Notes under the pieces: model-generated
Seen by the model: the letters and a program-made list of their open reading frames with translations, nothing else
What the model was told of the DNA's origin: nothing
The model's database searches: none
Made by a program: the position numbers and the translations under genes
Shown: positions 33,443 to 38,482 of the stretch, one piece after another
Numbering within the stretch: the stretch's first letter is position 1
Layout of the letters: every line of letters starts with the position of its first letter
Assembly: GCA_015065795.1 (NCBI GenBank)
Contig: SVPO01000006.1
Coordinates: forward strand, 1-38,482
Length of the DNA: 38,482 nt
Direction: 5' to 3'
From: Oscillospiraceae bacterium
GTDB taxonomy: Bacteria; Bacillota; Clostridia; Oscillospirales; Acutalibacteraceae

Positions 33443-33730
33443 ATGAAAATATATCTGACGAAATGGACGTCATGGCAGGAGTTTTTTGGTTCGGTATACG
33501 TTTTTAATGAAATAACAAAACTGGTATATATCTTTTGTGACAGTGCAGAGGTGTTCTGGAATGCGATGATAAGCGATAATGATGTTGACAGAATGACATC
33601 TACATTATGTGATTACTATGAAAGTGATAGTCGCGATCAGATACATGAAGATCTGTTGATGTTTATTGAAGAACTTGAATCTTTTGGATTGGTTCAAAAG
33701 GAGGAAGTGATGGGAAATGGAGAACTTTGA
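33443..33730 (+). CDS. PqqD-like RiPP recognition element protein
   Basis: 95 residues of the PqqD fold, which binds the leader of a peptide precursor and presents it to the radical SAM maturase. SVYVFNEITKLVYIFCDSAEVFWNAM corresponds to the beta strands and first helix of PqqD-like proteins, followed by helices ending MFIEELESFGLVQKEE. The ATG at 33443 follows GAGGGG; the longer frame to 33398 lacks an RBS. It overlaps the radical SAM gene by 14 bases. In this context it is part of RiPP maturation rather than PQQ synthesis, since no other pqq gene is present. Confidence 0.8.
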   Translation: MKIYLTKWTSWQEFFGSVYVFNEITKLVYIFCDSAEVFWNAMISDNDVDRMTSTLCDYYESDSRDQIHEDLLMFIEELESFGLVQKEEVMGNGEL

Positions 33731-34736
33731 TATTGAGTTGCTGACACAACAATGCAAAAACGACACCCAACTGTTTGGAATTATGTTTGTGCTTCTTTCA
33801 AAATGTAACCATGACTGTGTGCACTGCTATATTCCAGGTCACTGTTCCGATGGGTTGCCTAAAGAGATTATTTTTCGTGTCATAGATGAAGCACGTGCTC
33901 TCGGGGCATTGAATGTTACATTTACGGGTGGCGAAATTCTTCTTCGGAAGGACTTGTTGGAACTAATAAGTTATGCAAGATCAAAGCATATGCGAGTATT
34001 TCTAATGAGTAATGGATATGCGCTTGACGAGGAGTATGTGAGGAAACTGGCAGATCTTTACATCAGCGAGTTTTCGACTACAGTGTACTCCTTGAACGCC
34101 AAAATTCACGACAAGATAACACGTGTTGAGGGCTCGCTTAAAAAGACACTTGGAAACATATCTCTGCTTAAAAAATATAATATAGACATTACGGTAAAAA
34201 CCCCTCTGATGGAGGACAATAAATATGAATACCGAGAGGTGGAGAAGTATGCCAGAGAGAATGGTTTTGCATACAGGACAACACCTACCATTTTTTCCAA
34301 AACAAATGGGGACACTGAGCCACACGATTTTCAAATCTGCTCGGATTTGGACACTATTGTTCGGGAGACCGATAGAGTTAATGAACAATATCGAGGGGAA
34401 CTAATTAGCAGAAATGATGGAGGTATTCCATGTAGCGCTGGGCACAGCAATATTTGCATTAATTTCGATGGAACTGTATGGCCGTGCAACACATTAACAT
34501 TGAATGTCGGAAACATATGGACTCAGTCACTAAGAGATATTTGGATGTCGTCCAAAGAACTTATTGATTGGAGAAAACTATGCACGCAGGTACCAGAAAA
34601 ATGTGCGAGTTGCGAATTGCACAGTTGGTGCATAAGATGCCCGGGATTGGCGTATATGGAAGATAAAGATCTTTACGGTTGTTCGAGCTCTGCAAAAAGA
34701 ATTGCTGAGGTCAGAAAAGGAGTGAATGATGCATGA
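33717..34736 (+). CDS. Radical SAM/SPASM peptide maturase
   Basis: 339 residues. The radical SAM cluster motif is C30-x3-C34-x2-C37 (CNHDCVHC), with the SAM-binding GGE at 71-73. The SPASM domain shows further Cys ligands: C239, C247, C257 (GTVWPCNTL), C296, C299, C305, C308 and C322, together with NVGNI and SLRDIW. Such enzymes install thioether or other carbon-linked crosslinks in ribosomal peptides. The two adjacent precursors with two Cys residues each are the obvious substrates. The TGA overlaps the first precursor ATG by 2 bases (ATGA). Confidence 0.93.
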   Translation: MENFDIELLTQQCKNDTQLFGIMFVLLSKCNHDCVHCYIPGHCSDGLPKEIIFRVIDEARALGALNVTFTGGEILLRKDLLELISYARSKHMRVFLMSNGYALDEEYVRKLADLYISEFSTTVYSLNAKIHDKITRVEGSLKKTLGNISLLKKYNIDITVKTPLMEDNKYEYREVEKYARENGFAYRTTPTIFSKTNGDTEPHDFQICSDLDTIVRETDRVNEQYRGELISRNDGGIPCSAGHSNICINFDGTVWPCNTLTLNVGNIWTQSLRDIWMSSKELIDWRKLCTQVPEKCASCELHSWCIRCPGLAYMEDKDLYGCSSSAKRIAEVRKGVNDA

Positions 34737-34819
34737 AGAATTATGAAAGGCCGACTATTGTTGAGAAGAGGGTGATAGAATCTCGAGGATGCAAGCAGGG
34801 CACATGTAGTGGCGCATAG
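34733..34819 (+). CDS. RiPP precursor peptide 1 (28 residues)
   Basis: A short gene missed by a normal length cutoff: MKNYERPTIVEKRVIE followed by SRGCKQGTCSGA. It starts inside the radical SAM stop codon and has AAAAGGAG upstream. The first 16 residues look like a leader and the last 12 like the core, with C20 and C25 (C-x4-C). It aligns without gaps to the second precursor at 34947, identical at 17 of 28 positions, including all of SRGCKQGTC-x-G. Confidence 0.85.
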   Translation: MKNYERPTIVEKRVIESRGCKQGTCSGA

Positions 34820-34845
34820 ATTCATAATGCGATGAAGTCTTTATG

Positions 34846-34902
34846 AGCATTCCGTTGAGAGATTGGTGACCAATTAATTAGCTGTCGAGGAGTGCTATTT
34901 TT
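34846..34902 (+). terminator. Terminator or attenuator between the two precursor genes
   Basis: AGCATTCC (34846-34853) pairs with GGAGTGCT (34889-34896) with one wobble, enclosing a second small hairpin ATTGGT-G-ACCAAT, followed by ATTTTT. It may reduce transcription into the second precursor or process the message. Confidence 0.5.
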
Positions 34903-34946
34903 GGACAATGGAAGAATAATAATATTTTCGAAAGGAGGAAAAGTTC

Positions 34947-35033
34947 ATGAAAAAGTATGTTAAGCCGGTTATCATTGAGAAGAAAGCAGTAGCTTCTCGT
35001 GGCTGCAAGCAGGGAACTTGTAACGGTCAGTAA
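34947..35033 (+). CDS. RiPP precursor peptide 2 (28 residues)
   Basis: MKKYVKPVIIEKKAVA followed by SRGCKQGTCNGQ. It has its own near-perfect RBS (AAAGGAGG, 34931-34938, eight bases before the ATG), unlike precursor 1. Same length and same Cys positions as precursor 1; Lys/Arg and Val/Ile replacements in the leader are conservative, which shows selection on the peptide rather than on DNA alone. A terminator follows at once. Confidence 0.88.
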   Translation: MKKYVKPVIIEKKAVASRGCKQGTCNGQ

Positions 35034-35041
35034 GGAAATTA

Positions 35042-35083
35042 GGGCGCGAGTACTTTATCGTGAAGTGCTCGCGCTCGTTTTAT
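35042..35083 (+). terminator. Terminator after precursor 2
   Basis: Stem GCGCGAGTACT (35044-35054) / AGTGCTCGCGC (35064-35074) with one wobble and flanking pairs, 9-base loop, then CGTTTTATG. It separates the precursors from the peptidase gene. Confidence 0.8.
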
Positions 35084-35251
35084 GTTACTGAATTCCGCAA
35101 GAAGTCGCAATCAAGGCGATTGAATAATAGGTGGAGCCAGCATCGAAATATGGAGGAAAATATCTGGTAAATTGCCGTAAAGAGTATAATTATCAGTGCA
35201 TGAATAATCCTTGGCAATAACTTTATCGTATAAGTGAATGGAAGTGCTAAT

Positions 35252-36520
35252 ATGAGAACAAAAAAGCATCATAATCTTTCAATAGCCGATATAGATTTCT
35301 TTCGTAACAACTATATTAAAAGTCCGTGCGGCACGGAGCTGGATTCACAGGATTTGTCACAACAAACTGATTACATAAACACAACATTTGATGTTGACTT
35401 GTCATATATAAAAAATATACCTCAGGGAGAAACTAACAGATGTTGGTTGATAAGTGCAATTGCCGACGGGGTATCGCGTTTTAAGGCAAAAACATTGCTA
35501 GGCGAATTTTGTCTGTCTCTTAACTATATAACTTTTTGGGATTACATGGAAAAATGCAACTTATTTATAAATAATATTATAGAAACTAAGAATATGCCTC
35601 TTTCTTCAGCTGAGGTTCAGAGTATTCTTTCTTCGGGCATTGACGATGGAGGAGACTGGCTTAATGCAGCTGAGGTAATTACAAAGTATGGGGTGGTGCC
35701 CGATAGGTCAATGCCAGAAACAACCGATTCACTTAACGGAGAAAGAATAGGATTAACATTAAGCAGATATATGAAAAAAATATCAGTTACGATTAGAGAA
35801 TGCGACTTAGACGTTGTGCAGGAATATAGTAGGCGATGTCTGCTGAATGTGTATTCGTACCTGTGTGAAAGCTGTGGCACTCCCCCAACTTCGATTATAT
35901 TGAGGCAAAATGAAATGGAAGCGCTACAAATGGATAGGCCTGAGATAGATCCCAAACGGTTAGCAACCTTAATCTTTGAAAATGATTTTCATGATCGTCA
36001 GAGCATAGTAAGTGTGAGAAGTTTTTCAACGCCGACCAATACTAGAGTGAGACTACCTTATAACGGATATGGCGTTCTGTCTTCTTGCCTCGAATATGTT
36101 AATGTGGATTTTTTAGAATTTAAGAAGATAATCGTGTCTCAAATCCGTGAGGGGTTTTCAGTGCCGATTGCATGTGATACTAGATATACAGATTGCTCAT
36201 CAAGAGTGCTTGCCGTTACGGAAAAACAAGTACGTGAAGAGAAAACCATTCTATTCTGTCCGAAACGAGATCAAGGGTTTGACTGTAGATTATTACGTAT
36301 TAATCATTGCATGCTGATAACAGGGGTCAAAATAGGCTCCAACGGAGAGTACACATGGAAGATAATTAATAGTTGGGGCGAGGATGACCAGATATACTAT
36401 ATTGCAACGGATGGTTGGTTTGATAACTTTGTGTTTGAAGCGACTGTGCTCAGCAAATTTTGTAGGTTTGATTTGGAGTCGCAATCGGTGGATCTGATGC
36501 CGGATTCGGTTCTATCGTGA
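35252..36520 (+). CDS. C1B cysteine peptidase (PepC/bleomycin hydrolase-like)
   Basis: 422 residues. The papain-like catalytic set is intact: oxyanion Gln58, nucleophile Cys64 in TNRCWLISA (Q to C spacing of 6 as in bleomycin hydrolase), His352 in NHCMLITGV and Asn373 in INSWGED. LSLNYITFWDYMEKCNLFINNIIET and DDGGDWLNAAEVITKYGVVPDRSMPET are close to PepC. No signal peptide. PepC enzymes are aminopeptidases working on small peptides. Placement directly behind two RiPP precursors suggests removal of the leader. ATG 35252 is preceded by GGAAG; an upstream GTG (35234) lacks a good RBS. AT-rich codon use like the rest of the cassette. Confidence 0.87.
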   Translation: MRTKKHHNLSIADIDFFRNNYIKSPCGTELDSQDLSQQTDYINTTFDVDLSYIKNIPQGETNRCWLISAIADGVSRFKAKTLLGEFCLSLNYITFWDYMEKCNLFINNIIETKNMPLSSAEVQSILSSGIDDGGDWLNAAEVITKYGVVPDRSMPETTDSLNGERIGLTLSRYMKKISVTIRECDLDVVQEYSRRCLLNVYSYLCESCGTPPTSIILRQNEMEALQMDRPEIDPKRLATLIFENDFHDRQSIVSVRSFSTPTNTRVRLPYNGYGVLSSCLEYVNVDFLEFKKIIVSQIREGFSVPIACDTRYTDCSSRVLAVTEKQVREEKTILFCPKRDQGFDCRLLRINHCMLITGVKIGSNGEYTWKIINSWGEDDQIYYIATDGWFDNFVFEATVLSKFCRFDLESQSVDLMPDSVLS

Positions 36521-36859
36521 TTAAAGAGAAAAATGTATCGTACATTCATAATTGTTCTACATATACTCACTAAAGCAGATAAATTTATTGGCCACCTAGT
36601 GATTATCAACCAACAGGCATAAGTGTGCTTCTTAGGTGGATGCTTGGAAGCGGAAGTATAACTTAGCATATATAAAATGGAGAACCAAATGAAGAGGCTT
36701 TGCTGAATGAACATCATTATGCAGTAAGCTGTTGAGACTAATAATAGCAAAGAGATATACCTATGATATAGTCATATGTGACTTATTGAATCACGATTGG
36801 ATGAAAATTAGAGGCGGCAGGGATGTGCTTTGACACCTCGTCCAGGTTGCCGATCGATG
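36521..36859. other. Gene-free stretch between convergent genes
   Basis: 339 bases with no supported gene. A weak inverted repeat CCACCTA (36592-36598) / TAGGTGG (36633-36639) without U-tract is the only structure noted. Confidence 0.45.
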
Positions 36860-38482
36860 CTATCTAAGATATCCGATAGTTGCTTTATGCCTGCTAACCC
36901 CAAAACATTGCTCTGACCTCTCAATAATCTCCTCAGGTATCTTGCTCAGATACTTTCTGCTGAAATTGGTATTCCCGTAGTACGCATCAAAGCTGGCAAC
37001 CGGCAGCACTACCCAGTCGCTGTCGTCAGGTTTGTTAGCCTTGTAATAGGCAATCAGGATACAGACTACATCTGCCGGCACTCCTTTCGGGAGCAGCGAA
37101 GACACTCTCTCCATAAGTTCAGGAGAAATATCCGGCTCTTCGTTGCGTAGCGGACCGAGAGTGAGTGCGTCGGCAACAACACCTTCGAAGCGTATACCCC
37201 AGCTCGCCCGAGTGCTTGATGTGAAGAGCGGTACCTGATAGTGCACAACCTTGTCGCACCACTCCTTGTCAAAGCCTTTTGCCAACTGCTGACAACTTTT
37301 CTGTGCACTGTCGCTGACGAGGTCGGGGTTGTTTCTGGTAAATCTCGTTATGCCGTGAATATGACGATAGAACCAGCCCTCGCCCTTGGCGTTCACCAGT
37401 TCTGGGAACTCCTCGTGATACTCACGGAAATCCGATTTACTCTGCCACTCCGCTTTCGGGGTGGCATTTTTCCTTTCGGGGATACTGCACCACGCGCACA
37501 GTGCACGATAGGCATAGTCGGCTCGCTCGTAAGCATCACCATCAAGCAAACTGCCGTCACGATTGTGAAAGAGATACCCACGGGCGATGATGGTGAATAT
37601 TCTCCCGATGCCCTCGAAATCAAGAAGCGTCTTAAAGGAAAATCTGCCGAGATACGATGTATCACGCTTGCCCGTTGCGGCATATTTTGGCTTTTCGGTA
37701 GTCGCTGCCTGTCGCTCCACTTCAACGAGCAGAACTTCATAGGCGAAACTACGCTCGCCAAGAGCAATAGCGCACTTGAGTGCATCATCTGTGCCGATGC
37801 CTTTCTCACGGAGAATGTCGCGAACAAGAATCGCCAAATCTTCCTTGTAGTCGGGCTTGTGCCGTGTGCCATCCAGCTGCAGCAGCTTTTTCAGTTCCGG
37901 GCTGTCGCCCTTGCATGAGAAGTGATTCTTCTTTGTGGTCTGTGAGCGGTACATATCATCATAATCACACACAATGTCCCACAGAATACGATAGCCGCCG
38001 TGGCGGAAGTCGGAAAATAACTCAAAGTAATCCAGTGCGTAAAAAGAGTAGAAATTCATCTTAAGGAAGTCAAGCCTCTTGTCGGGCGGCATCAAGTGCC
38101 ACTTGTGTTCACGAAGAGCAGCGCACATCTCGGAGATTTCTTCGGGGGTCTTGGTTGAGTACAGTGCTTAAAGCTCATCTGCGGAATATGTTTTCTCCTG
38201 ACCTCTCGAAAAAAGAATCCGCTCTACATCGTCCTTGCGAGTCATTTCGGGACGCTGAACACGGCTTGAGCGTATGCGGTGCTTCGCCTGTTCATAATCG
38301 GCAATCAGATTCTTGATGATCTCCACCATGTGAGGGTCAAGACGGTCTTTCCAGCCGTCCTTTTGAGCAAAGGCAAACAATTCGCTGTCCTGTGCAGGAG
38401 TTGGCTTTATCCTCGGGGTGTTTTCCTTGAGCATCAGCGCAAGATACGGCAGACGCTCTACATTTGAGGTCACCTTGTCCCG
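36860..38482 (-). pseudogene. Protein of unknown function interrupted by an in-frame stop (5' partial)
   Basis: One reading frame on the minus strand runs from the window edge through TAA at 38170-38168 and continues in the same frame to the stop at 36860. Without the stop, YSADEL-x-ALYSTKTPEEISEMCAALREH reads as continuous protein-like sequence. The second part could start at ATG 38128, but no good RBS precedes it. The frame is still open before GTG 38473, so the true start is outside. About 540 codons are seen; they are helical and Arg/Lys/Asp-rich with FYRHIHGITRF and YYGNTNFSRKYLSKIPEEI. No family recognised. It may be a nonsense mutation, a sequencing error or readthrough. Confidence 0.65.

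Noticed and set aside
33443-34736. PqqD plus radical SAM enzyme as a PQQ biosynthesis locus
   Set aside because: No pqqA-type E/Y peptide, PqqB or PqqC is present; the adjacent precursors are Cys-containing.
34733-35033. SCIFF or sactipeptide precursors
   Set aside because: SCIFF peptides have six Cys in about 45 residues; these have two Cys in 28 residues with a fixed SRGCKQGTC core.
36592-36639. Hairpin between the peptidase gene and the convergent gene as a terminator
   Set aside because: Only 7 bp with a 34-base loop and no U-tract.

Overview
The window looks like a chromosomal piece of a Gram-positive anaerobe of the Clostridia, probably Oscillospirales/Ruminococcus-like. This is inferred from the complete Rnf gene order (D-G-E-A-B), ECF-transporter genes next to truA, an ECF sigma/anti-sigma pair, a CotJC-type catalase and strong AGGAGG ribosome binding sites. 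No rRNA or tRNA gene was recognised.

Region 1 (1-24.6 kb) is GC-rich, tightly packed core sequence. It opens inside an rnf operon: an RnfD domain preceded by a 17-unit acidic hexapeptide repeat, then rnfG, rnfE, rnfA, rnfB and a coupled solute-binding lipoprotein. Next come a GH13 neopullulanase-type enzyme and a DUF2185 protein, recD2 and comF, a minus-strand block (ECF sigma and anti-sigma factors, a Cys-rich membrane protein, a small lipoprotein, a bacterial PH-domain protein), then a long plus-strand run (degenerate ATP-grasp-like protein, ecfA2, ecfT, truA, LCP-like protein, zinc-ribbon sensor-like protein, folE, hflX). It ends with folB on the minus strand and a CotJC-type manganese catalase. 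Several membrane proteins carry similar Ser/Ala/Asp/Val tails of the SxSDV type on the side expected to face outward.

Region 2 (24.6-29.5 kb) has intermediate base composition and starts just after a strong terminator. It holds an operon of a Lon-type AAA+ ATPase without protease domain, a glutamine-synthetase-fold amidoligase and an AIG2/gamma-glutamylcyclotransferase. This looks like a peptide-bond or isopeptide-forming system of unknown target. A membrane protein of unknown function follows, with its own promoter and structured leader.

Region 3 (29.5-36.8 kb) is AT-rich and probably acquired. Its first part is decaying: a frameshifted gene, an MBL-fold N-terminal fragment and long gene-poor stretches. 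From 33.4 to 36.5 kb it carries the most interesting locus, a compact RiPP cassette: a PqqD-like leader-binding protein, a radical SAM/SPASM maturase, two near-identical 28-residue precursors ending in SRGCKQGTC-x-G-x, and a bleomycin-hydrolase/PepC-like (C1B) cysteine peptidase that could remove the leader. The two precursors are too short to be found by ordinary gene callers with a length cutoff.

Region 4 (36.86 kb to the end) is a minus-strand gene of unknown function. It is interrupted by an in-frame TAA and runs off the window.
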